NCBI RefSeq assembly: GCF_014650815.1
Contig: NZ_BMVR01000004.1
Coordinates: 558,001-622,000, forward strand
Length of the DNA stretch: 64,000 nt
Direction: 5' to 3'
Origin: Streptomyces flavofungini
GTDB lineage: Bacteria; Actinomycetota; Actinomycetes; Streptomycetales; Streptomycetaceae
Under the pieces are notes generated by a model, which saw only the letters and a list, made by a program, of their open reading frames with translations, did no database searches and was not told the origin of the DNA. Numbering within the stretch: position 1 is the stretch's first letter; the number at the start of each line of letters is the position of its first letter. Made by a program: the position numbers and the translations under genes. Below, piece after piece: positions 21,201-29,090 of the stretch.

Positions 21201-22554
21201 GGCCGGGCAGCTCGCGGGGGCGTACCGGGCGGCAGGGGACGTGCGGCGGGCCATCGCGCTGTATGAGAGCACGGTGCTGACCCTGGGCAGGGCGCTCGGT
21301 GCGGGACGGAGCGAGACCCTGGAGCTCCGGCTCGAACTCGCGGCGACGTACCTGGAACTGGGGTCCGTGCCGGAGGCCCGGCAGCAGTTCGACGCGGTGC
21401 TACAGCTGAGCAGGGGGTGGCACCCGCAGTTCGTTCGGCACGCGCTGACCGCACGCGCGGGCCTCGCGGACACCCTGCTGGAGGACGACGCGCAGGACGC
21501 GCTGTCCGTGTACGAGGACATCCTGGCCGAGTGCCGCAGGATGCTCGGCGACGAGCACCCCCACACGATCTACGTACGCGGCAAGCTGTCCGCTGCCGCC
21601 CACAGGGCGGGCGATGACGCGCGGGCGCGGAGCGCGGCGGAGTCGACGCTGGCCGCCTGCCGTCACGTCTTCGGGCACGACCACCTGCGGACCATCAGGG
21701 CCATGGGCGATCTGGCGTATGTGTACGAAGGCTCCGAGCGCCTTCGGCCCCGGGCGATCGAGGCGTATGAGGAGGCGGTGGGGCACAGCACGGTGGTACG
21801 CGGCGCGAGCCACCCGGGGACCCTGGCCTTGCGGGACCGGCTCGCGGCGTTGTACGCGCGGGACGAGAACTGGCAGCGCGCGATCGCGCAGTACGCGAAG
21901 TTGCTCGCGGTCCGCGCCGCCGAGCTGGGCGAAGACCATCCTGGGACCCTGCGTACGGTGGCACACCTCGCCGAGGCGCACAGCTGCGCCGGGTCCTGGC
22001 GCAGGGCCATCGCGCTGCACGAACGCGTCCTCGACGCTCAGATCAGATCACTGGGGGACGGGCACGCCGACACCTGGCCGTCCTACGACCGGCTCGCGGA
22101 GGCCCAGCGAGGGGTCGGCAATGTGCCGGAAGCCCTCAGGCTGTACAAGAGGGTTCTGGACTTCAGGACGGCGGCGCTGGGCAGGCAGCACCCCGACACC
22201 GTGACGACGCTCGAAGCCATGGCCCGCGTCCACTTGGACGCCGACCACTTGGACCTGGCCCTCGACGCGTACGCGCAGGCCCTGGAGCTGCGGCGCGGCG
22301 CACAGGGGGAGTTGCACCCCGACACGCTCGCCGCTGTCCGTCGCGTCGCCTGGCTGTACGCGGAGGCGGGTGACACCGAGAGTGCCGTCGTGACGTACCG
22401 CACGACCGTGAACCACTGTGCCGCCGTGGGCGATGTCTGGCAGGCGGTCGCTCTTCTTGAGTGGGCCGGGCAGCATGTGGCCCCCGCACTCGGCGCCGAC
22501 CATCCCGAGTCCCTCAGGATCCGGGAAGAGCTGGACCACCTGCGCCGCCGCTGA
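18193..22554 (+). CDS. SAV_2336-type vWA-like / NB-ARC / TPR protein
   Basis: A 1453-aa multi-domain protein. A short helical head and a low-complexity linker (35-125) lead to the SAV_2336 N-terminal region, where LFSLALVVDTGPAMSVWRPL (about 205-222) looks like a degenerate vWA metal site and QIVLVLSDCSGPHWWGG follows. At about 588 an NB-ARC STAND NTPase begins: FVGRTSELQRLE, Walker A VVVHGMAGVGKTELAAEWV (about 620-638) and Walker B WVLVLDDVRD (about 696). From about 950 to the end are ten or more tetratricopeptide repeats with the A-x-G-D-x-x-x-A pattern. So the vWA partner of MoxR is fused to a ligand-sensing STAND module. Regulatory role is inferred. Confidence 0.88.
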   Translation: MTLDRLRDLLAALGPPVTPLDLAEMVWLAERLPPGEAEGEGTAGGGPPAPLGEGSGPGGARTPGLSGGHAPAAGGVEGAGESGGSGDATGGSPGHDGHDGHDAPGPARAGADAPADGAPGPARTALHLPRGPARPGTDADDVLVPAPQALRHELAIQRALRPLKQRVPDRRRRVLDEAATAARAAEHPGSLPWAPVLVPATDRLFSLALVVDTGPAMSVWRPLVRELREAVQRTGAFRDVRVWRLADLGKRVGVRSSSRGPALTPAAVVDPTGRQIVLVLSDCSGPHWWGGRAGPALHLWAGRGPTALLQPLPERLWRRTAAPAVPGRAIAPRAGAPNTALRFTPHDGHARRPAGTVPVPVLELAPEWLADWAGLLMAAGDHHRDTAVTYVGPDARPQDQPLADEGDLPITERILRFHSAASPTAADLAAHVALSVPALPVMRLIQQRVTPGSRPSDLAEVLLSGLLEPVDPARGLYDFVPGARSALLQTLPRPESLAVAELLGRIGAEIEARAGSATSAFRAVVAVAQGAGSRGLGVAGEPFALVSEEALGVLRGRAIPVVERPVEVAGESAVVPPAPAVPAVANVPTRGRSFVGRTSELQRLEADFSGTGDSADRLRVVVVHGMAGVGKTELAAEWVRSRPGGSRWWVRADSREEIDEGLHVMGRALNPAVVPALPRSAGIEWTVRWLASHADWVLVLDDVRDSSEVRELLARLDSGGRVLVTTRNTAGWGSMLHEGLDVALKSLPLSALQLPEAVELLRTRAGAGAVLDGAAALCEELDCHPAAVVRAAADIARTGMSVAEYRTLIGRRPGHEETSLLPRVVRASKDPLAARLLNMLAWLAPDPVPRSVVSRMAGVRELGSALRLLEGLDLVSVDDEVIRVRPGVQSAVRTADDSTPLRSREAVAWARAEAAVCLANTLPRDPNAVYAWPRWREVLPHVLALAEHVRPEDDSAPLASSLSLAAGYVLAQGQPDRAVGMLERAVESLRRISGADAPETLAAAGQLAGAYRAAGDVRRAIALYESTVLTLGRALGAGRSETLELRLELAATYLELGSVPEARQQFDAVLQLSRGWHPQFVRHALTARAGLADTLLEDDAQDALSVYEDILAECRRMLGDEHPHTIYVRGKLSAAAHRAGDDARARSAAESTLAACRHVFGHDHLRTIRAMGDLAYVYEGSERLRPRAIEAYEEAVGHSTVVRGASHPGTLALRDRLAALYARDENWQRAIAQYAKLLAVRAAELGEDHPGTLRTVAHLAEAHSCAGSWRRAIALHERVLDAQIRSLGDGHADTWPSYDRLAEAQRGVGNVPEALRLYKRVLDFRTAALGRQHPDTVTTLEAMARVHLDADHLDLALDAYAQALELRRGAQGELHPDTLAAVRRVAWLYAEAGDTESAVVTYRTTVNHCAAVGDVWQAVALLEWAGQHVAPALGADHPESLRIREELDHLRRR

Positions 22555-22599
22555 ACGGCCGACGCGGGTGGTCCGGAGGAGTTACCCGTCCGGCAGGAC

Positions 22600-23424
22600 C
22601 TACATCTCCGCCGGGTCGGGCCCGAGGCGCCGGTCCTCGTTGAGCGCGCTGATTGCCGCCATGTCCTCCGGGTCCAGCTCGAAGTCGAACACGTTGATGT
22701 TCTCCTTGATGCGGGCGGGGGTCACCGACTTGGGGATGGCCACGTTCCCGAGCTGGATGTGCCAGCGGAGCACGATCTGGGCGGGCGAGCGGCCGTGCTT
22801 CTGGGCGATGGCGACGATCGCCGGGACCTCCAGGAGGCCCTTGCCCTGGCCGAGCGGCGACCAGCCCTCCGTGGCGATGCCCTGCTCGGCGTGGTACGCG
22901 CGGGAGGCGCGCTGCTGGAGGTGCGGGTGCAGCTCGATCTGGTTCACCGCGGGGATCACCGACGTGGCGTCGATGAGGCGCTCCAGGTGCTCCGGAAGGA
23001 AGTTGGAGACACCGATGGACTTGGCGCGGCCATCGGCGTGGATCTTCTCGAAGGCCTTGTACGTGTCGATGTACCTGTCCTCCGACGGGACCGGCCAGTG
23101 GATCAGGTACAGATCGACGTAGTCCAGGCCCAGCCGCTCCAGGGAGGCGTCGAACGCGCGCAGCGCGCGGTCGTACCCCTGGTCGGTGCTCATGAGCTTC
23201 GTCGTGACGAAGAGCTGGTCGCGGTCGATACCGGAGGCGGCGATGCCCTTGCCGGTGCCCACTTCGTTCTCGTAGAGGGCCGCCGTGTCGATACTGCGGT
23301 ACCCGGACTCCAGGGCCGTCGCCACGGCCCGCTCCGCCTCGTCGTCCGGCACTTGCCAGACACCGAAGCCCAGCTGCGGCATCTCGATGCCGTTGTTCAG
23401 GATGATCGGGGGGACCTTGCTCAC
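22600..23424 (-). CDS. Aldo/keto reductase
   Basis: A 274-aa NADPH-dependent aldo/keto reductase of the small AKR5 type (2,5-diketo-D-gluconate reductase-like). The catalytic tetrad is visible: D in SIDTAALYENE, Y in the same stretch, K in FVTTKLMS and H in YLIHWPVP. The cofactor region GRSPAQIVLRWHIQLGNVAIPKS is standard. I place the start at the GTG at 23424 (VSKVPPIILNNGIEMP), preceded by a modest GGA/GAG site. It is divergent from pqqA, and the shared 284-bp space holds both promoters. Physiological substrate is unknown. Confidence 0.92.
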   Translation of the reverse strand: MSKVPPIILNNGIEMPQLGFGVWQVPDDEAERAVATALESGYRSIDTAALYENEVGTGKGIAASGIDRDQLFVTTKLMSTDQGYDRALRAFDASLERLGLDYVDLYLIHWPVPSEDRYIDTYKAFEKIHADGRAKSIGVSNFLPEHLERLIDATSVIPAVNQIELHPHLQQRASRAYHAEQGIATEGWSPLGQGKGLLEVPAIVAIAQKHGRSPAQIVLRWHIQLGNVAIPKSVTPARIKENINVFDFELDPEDMAAISALNEDRRLGPDPAEM

Positions 23425-23588
23425 GAGCTCTCGATCCTTATGACGTCGTCGGGTGGTACGTCCATGGTCAACGATCAGGGGCCGTGGCGCATTCCTGGCG
23501 TGGCGTTCCCGCTGTACGGCGCCCTGAGAATGGCTAGATATAGCTCCGACCTTATCGGTCCGAACCATTGACCGCGTCCCGTCATGAC

Positions 23589-23601
23589 GCAACTCTGTTG
23601 C
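23589..23601. promoter_or_regulatory. GCAAC-TCT-GTTGC inverted repeat in the AKR/pqqA intergenic space
   Basis: A perfect 5-bp dyad with a 3-base centre, midway in the 284-bp space between the divergent aldo/keto reductase and pqqA genes. It could be an operator or small hairpin. The same space has a GCTA-GATA-TAGC dyad about 55 bp away on the AKR side. No function is proved. Confidence 0.35.
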
Positions 23602-23708
23602 ACGTCACTGAACGCAGGCCATCCATGTGAACTCCCTGGACGCATGCGTGGCATTTCGTCCCAGTGACTCCTGAACCCCCACTTTTCAGGAAGGGTAGGA
23701 ACACGCGC

Positions 23709-23849
23709 ATGAACACTCACGAGATGGAGACGTCGGAGGTCACCTCGGTCTCTCCCGAGACCGGGCCCGCCACCGGCTGGCAGACCCCGGAGTACACGAT
23801 CGTGGAGACCTCGCTCGAGGTCACCGCGTACCGCCTCGCCGACCGGTAG
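23709..23849 (+). CDS. pqqA: PqqA, precursor peptide of PQQ
   Basis: A 46-aa peptide whose side chains become pyrroloquinoline quinone. The conserved core is WQTPEYTIVETSLEVTAYRL: the cross-linked glutamate and tyrosine correspond to E37 and Y41 in the EVTAY motif. The peptide is longer at the N-terminus (about 23 residues, rich in Glu/Thr) than the short proteobacterial PqqA. The ATG at 23709 follows a purine-rich AGGAAGGGTAGGA region. It is 9 bp upstream of pqqB and opens the pqq operon. Confidence 0.9.
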   Translation: MNTHEMETSEVTSVSPETGPATGWQTPEYTIVETSLEVTAYRLADR

Positions 23850-23858
23850 ACCCGCCCG

Positions 23859-24770
23859 ATGCTGCTCCAGGTGCTCGGCACCGCGGCGGGCGGCGGACTC
23901 CCCCAGTGGAACTGCGCGTGTCCCGGCTGTGCCGGGGCGCGCGCCCACCCGGAACGCCGCCGGCTGCACGCCTCGCTCGCCCTGCGCGCGAGCCCCGGCC
24001 GCTGGTACCTCATCAACGCCACCCCCGACATCGGCGAGCAGATCGAGGCCTGCCCCGAGCTGCTGCCCGCACCGGGGCCGGCCGCCGACACCCGGCTCTC
24101 CCCGCTCGCCGGGGTCGTCCTCACCGACGCTGAACTCGACCACACCCTCGGCATCGCCCGGCTGCGCGAGGCCCGCGACGGCGTCGACGTGCTCGCCACC
24201 GCGCCGGTGCTCGACGCCGTCCGGGACCGCCTCGGGCTCGGTGCCGTGCTCGACCCGTACACGCGGACGCGCTGGCGCGAGCTCACGGGCGCGCGGCAGC
24301 AACTGAACGACCATTCAGCAGTGCGGGTCGATGCGGTGCGCGTTTCGGCCAAGCGGCCGCGCTACGCGGCCGGCCTCGGCCCGGACGACGCCGCCTGGTC
24401 CGTCGCCCTGCGCCTGCACGACACCGGGACGGGCCGCACCGTCCTGTACGCCCCGGCGCTCGCCGCCTGGACCGACGCCTTCGAGGAGGCCGCCCGCGAG
24501 GCGGACGTCGTCCTCGTCGACGGCACCTTCTGGGGCGAGGAGGAACCCCGACGAGCCGGATTCAGCGACCGCACGGCCACCGGCATGGGCCATCTGCCCA
24601 TCGCCGGGCCCGGCGGCACCGCCCACCGGCTCGCCGGGCTGCCCGGACGGTGCCTGTACACGCACCTGAACAACACCAACCCGCTCGGCGACCCCGACGC
24701 CGAGCAGCACAAGCAACTCGCCGACTGGGGACTCGAAGTCGCGCGGGACCGGATGGTGATCGAGCTGTGA
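23859..24770 (+). CDS. pqqB: PqqB, metallo-beta-lactamase-fold PQQ synthesis enzyme
   Basis: A 303-aa PqqB of standard length. It begins LQVLGTAAGGGLPQWNCACPGC, the family's signature with the Cys pair that binds structural zinc, and continues WYLINATPDIGEQIEA, VVLTDAELDHTLGIARLRE (metal-binding-like D/H site), DGTFWGEEE and LYTHLNNTNPL. PqqB is thought to hydroxylate the tyrosine part of the precursor. Its TGA overlaps the GTG of pqqC. The ribosome site is weak, so translation probably depends on pqqA. Confidence 0.95.
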   Translation: MLLQVLGTAAGGGLPQWNCACPGCAGARAHPERRRLHASLALRASPGRWYLINATPDIGEQIEACPELLPAPGPAADTRLSPLAGVVLTDAELDHTLGIARLREARDGVDVLATAPVLDAVRDRLGLGAVLDPYTRTRWRELTGARQQLNDHSAVRVDAVRVSAKRPRYAAGLGPDDAAWSVALRLHDTGTGRTVLYAPALAAWTDAFEEAAREADVVLVDGTFWGEEEPRRAGFSDRTATGMGHLPIAGPGGTAHRLAGLPGRCLYTHLNNTNPLGDPDAEQHKQLADWGLEVARDRMVIEL

Positions 24771-25540
24771 CCGCAACCGTCAAGACCGCCGCGGACTCCG
24801 CGGCCGGGGCCGACGACGCGCCCTGGACCCCCGACGAACTCACCGAGCGGCTGCGCGCCGTCTCCGCCGCGCGCTACCACGACCGCCACCCCTTCAACGT
24901 ACGCATGCACGAAGGCACCCTGACCCGGGCCGAGTTGCGCCGCTGGATCGCCAACCGCTTCCACTACCAGCGGCACATCCCCATCAAGGACGCCCTGATC
25001 CTCGCCAAGTTCGACGACCCCGCGCTACGCCGGGGCTGGTCGCGGCGGATCAGGGACCACGACGGGGACCGCCCCGGCGAGGGCGGCATCGAGCGGTGGC
25101 TGCGGCTCGGCGAGGCCGCGGGGCTCGCTCGCGCGGAGCTGCTGGACACCTCCCGGGTGCTGCCCGGGGTGCGGCTCGCCGTCGACGGGTACGTCAACTT
25201 CTGCCGTCTGCGGCCCGCCCTCGACGCCGTCGCCGCCTCCCTCACCGAGCTGTCCGCGCCCGATCTGATGCGCACCCGCATCGCCGCGTTCGAGCAGCAC
25301 TACCCGTGGATCGACACCGAAGGGCTCAGCTACTTCCGGGGCCGCGTCGGCCAGGGCGGCCGGGACGGGCAGGAGGCCCTTGGCCTGGTGCGTGCCTGGG
25401 CCCGCACCCGGGCGGAGCAGGAGCGGGCGGTGGCGGCGCTCGGCTTCAAGTGCGACGTGCTGTGGGCGCTGCTCGATGCCGTCGACGGGGCGTCCGGCCG
25501 GGACGGCCAGGGCGCGGGGGACGGGGGCGGTCATGCGTGA
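24767..25540 (+). CDS. pqqC: PqqC, pyrroloquinoline-quinone synthase
   Basis: A 257-aa enzyme that performs the last ring closure and oxidation to PQQ. The start GTG overlaps the pqqB stop. Conserved stretches seen: YHDRHPFNVRMHEGTLTR, WIANRFHYQRHIPIKDALIL, RRIRDHDGD, LPGVRLAVDGYVNFCR, HYPWIDTEGLSYFRGR and GFKCDVLWALLDAVD. The His/Arg/Tyr active-site residues are present in these motifs. The C-terminus is Gly-rich and overlaps the start of pqqD by 8 bases. Confidence 0.95.
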   Translation: MTATVKTAADSAAGADDAPWTPDELTERLRAVSAARYHDRHPFNVRMHEGTLTRAELRRWIANRFHYQRHIPIKDALILAKFDDPALRRGWSRRIRDHDGDRPGEGGIERWLRLGEAAGLARAELLDTSRVLPGVRLAVDGYVNFCRLRPALDAVAASLTELSAPDLMRTRIAAFEQHYPWIDTEGLSYFRGRVGQGGRDGQEALGLVRAWARTRAEQERAVAALGFKCDVLWALLDAVDGASGRDGQGAGDGGGHA

Positions 25541-25862
25541 GGCCGTCGCGGGCGAGCGCCCGTCCGGCGCGGCCGGCCCGAACGCCGCCGAGGACGAGCT
25601 CGTACGTCCCGACTGGCGGCCCGTCCTCGCCCGCTCCGTCGTCCTGCGCCGCGACCGGGTCCGCGGCGCCGACCTGCTCCTACTGCCCGAGCGCGTCGTG
25701 GTGCTGCGCGGTGCCGCCGCCGCCATCGTGGCGCTGTGCGACGGGGAGCGGGACGTGGCCGGGATCGTCGCGGAGCTGCGGCGGCGCCACCCGGGCGCGC
25801 CGGTGGGCGACGAAGTGCCGGTGTTCCTGGGGCGGTTGCGGGCGGAGAGGTGGCTGCGATGA
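25533..25862 (+). CDS. pqqD: PqqD, peptide chaperone of PQQ synthesis
   Basis: A 109-aa RiPP-recognition protein that presents PqqA to the radical SAM enzyme PqqE. The core (about 28-109) reads RPVLARSVVLRRDRVRGADLLLLPE, then VVVLRGAAAAIVALCDGERDVAGI and VPVFLGRLRAERWLR, the normal PqqD wing-helix pattern. The N-terminal ~25 residues are an extra disordered stretch compared with the usual 90-aa protein. It overlaps pqqC and pqqE on both sides. Confidence 0.92.
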   Translation: MREAVAGERPSGAAGPNAAEDELVRPDWRPVLARSVVLRRDRVRGADLLLLPERVVVLRGAAAAIVALCDGERDVAGIVAELRRRHPGAPVGDEVPVFLGRLRAERWLR

Positions 25863-26953
25863 GCGTTGCCCCCGAACCGCCCTGGGCCCTCCTCGCCGAG
25901 CTCACCCACGGCTGCCCACTGCGCTGCGCGTACTGCTCCAACCCGGTCAAACTGAACAGTCGGTCAGAAGAACTGACCGGCGACGAGTGGGGCGACGTGC
26001 TGCGGCAGGCCGCTGACCTGGGCGTCGTCCAGACGCATCTGTCGGGCGGTGAGCCGCTGCTGCGCCGCGATCTGCGCGACATCGTCGCGGCGGCGGACGC
26101 GGCCGGCATCCACACCCAGCTCGTCACCAGCGGCGTCGGCCTGCACGAGGCCCGCCTCGCCGGGCTCGTCGACGCGGGCCTGCGCAGCGTCCAGCTGTCC
26201 GTGCAGCACGCCGACCCCGCCCGCGCCGACCTCATCGCCGGGGCCCGGGCCACCGGCGCCAAGGAGCGCGCGGCCCGCCTCGTCCGCGAGGCCGGTCTGC
26301 CGCTCGGCCTGAACGCCGTCCTGCACCGCGCCAACCTCGACGCCCTCGACGCGCTCGTGGAGCTGGGCCTCGACTGGGGCGCCGACCGGATCGAGCTGGC
26401 CAACACCCAGTTCTACGGCTGGGCGCTGCGCAACCGCGACGCGCTGCTTCCCGACCCGGACCAGGTGGACCGCGCCCGGGGGACCCTGGAGCGCTGGCGG
26501 GCCCGGCTCGGCGGCCGGATGGAGCTGGTGTGGGTCGCGCCCGACTACGTCGACGCCACCGCCAAGCCGTGCATGGGCGGCTGGGGCGCGGTGTCCCTGA
26601 CCGTCGCGCCCGACGGCACGGTGCTGCCCTGCCCGGCCGCCGCGGAACTGCTCGGCGCGGACGCCCCGAACGTACGGGACCGGCCGCTGGACTGGATCTG
26701 GCGGGAGTCGCCCGCCTTCACCCGCTACCGCGGCGAGGGCTGGATGCGGGAGCCCTGCCGCTCCTGCGAGCTGCGCACCGTCGACTTCGGCGGCTGCCGC
26801 TGCCAGGCCCACGCCCTCACCGGCGACGCCGCCCGCACCGACCCCGCCTGTCACCGCTCACCCGACCACGGCGTGGTGCGCGCCCTGGTCGAGGCGGCGC
26901 GCGGGCCCGCACCGGACCACCCCGGTTACGCCTACCGCGAGGGAGGAACCTGA
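25859..26953 (+). CDS. pqqE: PqqE, radical SAM PqqA cross-linking enzyme
   Basis: A 364-aa radical SAM enzyme that forms the Glu-Tyr C-C bond in PqqA. The CxxxCxxC cluster motif is C19, C23, C26 (THGCPLRCAYCSNPV). THLSGGEPLLRRDL is the GGEP SAM-binding motif, and the C-terminal SPASM domain has KPCMGGWGAVSLTVAPDGTVLPCP plus CRSCELRTVDFGGCRCQA for auxiliary iron-sulfur clusters. The ATG overlaps the pqqD stop, and its own stop overlaps the ATG of the glycoside hydrolase that follows. No pqqF protease gene is adjacent. Confidence 0.95.
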   Translation: MSVAPEPPWALLAELTHGCPLRCAYCSNPVKLNSRSEELTGDEWGDVLRQAADLGVVQTHLSGGEPLLRRDLRDIVAAADAAGIHTQLVTSGVGLHEARLAGLVDAGLRSVQLSVQHADPARADLIAGARATGAKERAARLVREAGLPLGLNAVLHRANLDALDALVELGLDWGADRIELANTQFYGWALRNRDALLPDPDQVDRARGTLERWRARLGGRMELVWVAPDYVDATAKPCMGGWGAVSLTVAPDGTVLPCPAAAELLGADAPNVRDRPLDWIWRESPAFTRYRGEGWMREPCRSCELRTVDFGGCRCQAHALTGDAARTDPACHRSPDHGVVRALVEAARGPAPDHPGYAYREGGT

Positions 26954-28251
26954 TGCGCCGCCATCGCTCACCCACCTCACCGATATCGACCCCGCTGCAG
27001 TCCGCCCCGCCCAAGCCCCCCGCCCCGCCCACGGGACCGCGCGGCAAGGCGGCCCGCGCCGTCCTGGCCGCGCTCCTCGCGGGCTGCGCCGCCCTCACCG
27101 CGCAGACGGCCCCCGCCGCGGCCGAGGGCCCGCCTGCCGCCGACCGGACGCCCGCCCCCGACCGGACGCACGCCGCGCAGCCTCGGGGCACCGACTGGTC
27201 CCGCGCCCTGGTCGACTCGACCACGACCCGGTTCACGCCCACCTCCATCGGCGGCTGGTCCTACCCCGTCGGCCTCTACCTCTTCGGCCAGTACGGCACG
27301 TACCAACGCACCCACGACGCCCGCTACTTGACGTACATCAAGAGCTACGTCGACCGGTTCGTCGACGGCGACGGGAACATCGGGCAGAAGTTCAACAGCC
27401 TCGACAGCATGCAGGCCGGACGGCTCCTGGTGATCCTGCACCACGAGACCGGCGAGGACCGCTACCGCGTCGCCGCCCGGAAGATCCGTGACCGTCTGAA
27501 GAGCTACCCGCGCACCGGCGACGGCGGCTTCTGGCACGCCGACACCGACAGCCGCGCGCACCAACTCTGGTCGGACGGCGTCTACATGGTCACGCCGTTC
27601 CTCGTGGAGTACGGCAAGGAGTTCGGCGACGAGGCGTACACCGACCGCGAGGCCGTCGAGCAGCTCAACGTGTACGCGCGCCACCTCCAGGCGGACAACG
27701 GCCTGTTCCAGCACGCGTACGACGAGTCGCGCACCGCGAGCTGGGCCGACAAGGACACCGGGCGTGCCCCGGAGCAGTGGTGCCGGGCCATCGGCTGGTA
27801 CTCCATGGCCGCCGTCGACGTCCTGGACGCCACCCCACGCAGCGACCCCGGGCGTGGCGAGCTGCTCGGCCACGTGCGGAAGCTGGCCGGGGGCATCGCG
27901 AAAGCCCAGGACCCGGCGACCGGTCGCTGGTTCCAGGTCGTCAACAAGGGGACGCAGGAAGGCAATTGGACGGAGACGTCCTGCTCCAGCATGTTCACCT
28001 TCGCCCTGTCCCGCGCCGCCGAGAAGGGCTATGTCGCGCCGTCGTACCAGGGCGTCGCGCGCCGCGGCTACGAAGGCGTCCTGAAGAAGATCTCGCTCGG
28101 CGCCGACGGTCTGACCAACCTCACGGACATCTCCATCGGCACCAACGTCGGCGACTACGCCTTCTACATCGCCCGCCCCCGGCAGACCAACGACTTCCAC
28201 GGGCTCGGGGCATTTCTGATCATGAACGAGCAACTCAGGAAGCAGAGGTGA
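26953..28251 (+). CDS. Secreted GH88/GH105-type unsaturated glycanyl hydrolase
   Basis: A 432-aa secreted protein. A Pro-rich head is followed by a signal peptide (GKAARAVLAALLAGCAALTA) with cleavage near AAA-EG. The (alpha/alpha)6 domain of glycosyl hydrolase families 88/105 follows: GLYLFGQYGTYQRT, NSLDSMQAGRLLVILH, HQLWSDGVYMVTPFLVEYGKEF (catalytic Asp region), EQWCRAIGWYSMAAVDVL and SCSSMFTFALSRA. These enzymes remove unsaturated uronic acids from pectin (rhamnogalacturonan) breakdown products. GAGGGAGGAA precedes the ATG, which overlaps the pqqE stop by one base. Confidence 0.87.
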   Translation: MRRHRSPTSPISTPLQSAPPKPPAPPTGPRGKAARAVLAALLAGCAALTAQTAPAAAEGPPAADRTPAPDRTHAAQPRGTDWSRALVDSTTTRFTPTSIGGWSYPVGLYLFGQYGTYQRTHDARYLTYIKSYVDRFVDGDGNIGQKFNSLDSMQAGRLLVILHHETGEDRYRVAARKIRDRLKSYPRTGDGGFWHADTDSRAHQLWSDGVYMVTPFLVEYGKEFGDEAYTDREAVEQLNVYARHLQADNGLFQHAYDESRTASWADKDTGRAPEQWCRAIGWYSMAAVDVLDATPRSDPGRGELLGHVRKLAGGIAKAQDPATGRWFQVVNKGTQEGNWTETSCSSMFTFALSRAAEKGYVAPSYQGVARRGYEGVLKKISLGADGLTNLTDISIGTNVGDYAFYIARPRQTNDFHGLGAFLIMNEQLRKQR

Positions 28252-28258
28252 CCCCCTC

Positions 28259-29053
28259 ATGACCCCCTCCCGCAGAGCCCTCTTCGCCGCGGCGCTCGGC
28301 ACCGGCGCGGGTGTGGCCGCCACCGCGGTGGGCCTCTCGCCGGCCGCCGCGGCCCCCACCGCGGACTGGCAGCTGCGCTGGTCCCCGTCCGCCCGCGACG
28401 TCGGCCTGCGCGCCTTCGAGACGCTGGAGGACGACCGCGCCAACTCCCACCCGGCGGCGAAGCCGCACATCTTCGCCGAGGGCGACAACTTCCGCTTCAC
28501 CATGCACACCGTCGACCGCGACACCAGCGACGACCGCCAGCGCCACGAGGTCACCGGGCTGCGCACCGGCAACTCGTTCCTCACCTGGCAGCGGGGGCAG
28601 ACCTGGCGGGTCACGTACCGCATGTTCCTGCCCAGCACGCTGAAGGCGACGACGAGCTTCACGCACATCATGCAGATGAAGCAGCCCGGCGCGGGCAGCG
28701 CGCCGATCGTCGTGCAGTCGCTGCGCCGCGTCGACGGCAAGCAGACCATCGAGCTGAAGATCTTCGACGACGACATCCTGATCGGCCGCACCGACCTGGC
28801 GCCGCTGCACGACAAGTGGACCGACGTCGACTTCCAGATCAAGATCGGCGACGGCTCGTCGGGGTCCGTGCGCTGGATCCTCAAGAGCGGCGGCACGACC
28901 GTCATCGACAAGTCGAAGACCGGCATCGACACCTTCCTCGCCGACCGGGTGCGGCCCAAGTGGGGCATCTACCGCTCCCTCGGAGACACCTCGGGCTCCC
29001 TCCAGAACACGTACATGCTCCTCACCGGCATGCGCGGCTACCAGCTCGTCTGA
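28259..29053 (+). CDS. Tat-exported polysaccharide lyase-like protein
   Basis: A 264-aa protein. The N-terminus PSRRALFAAALGTGAGVAAT is a twin-arginine signal with cleavage at AAAA. The mature part is a concanavalin-A-like jelly roll resembling the Polysacc_lyase (heparin lyase I-like) family: FRFTMHTVDRD, FLTWQRGQTWRVTYRMFLP, THIMQMKQPGAGSAPIV, DKWTDVDFQIKIGDG and VRPKWGIYRSLGD. It probably cuts acidic polysaccharide outside the cell; the exact substrate is not clear. It starts 7 bp after the GH88/105 gene and is likely in the same transcript. Confidence 0.8.
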   Translation: MTPSRRALFAAALGTGAGVAATAVGLSPAAAAPTADWQLRWSPSARDVGLRAFETLEDDRANSHPAAKPHIFAEGDNFRFTMHTVDRDTSDDRQRHEVTGLRTGNSFLTWQRGQTWRVTYRMFLPSTLKATTSFTHIMQMKQPGAGSAPIVVQSLRRVDGKQTIELKIFDDDILIGRTDLAPLHDKWTDVDFQIKIGDGSSGSVRWILKSGGTTVIDKSKTGIDTFLADRVRPKWGIYRSLGDTSGSLQNTYMLLTGMRGYQLV

Positions 29054-29090
29054 ACCCACCTGCTGACGCTCGTACGAAAGGCAATCGACG

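Noticed and set aside
23664..23708. Earlier start for PqqA at the GTG at 23664
   Set aside because: It would add 15 residues covering the likely ribosome-binding region; the ATG at 23709 is better placed.
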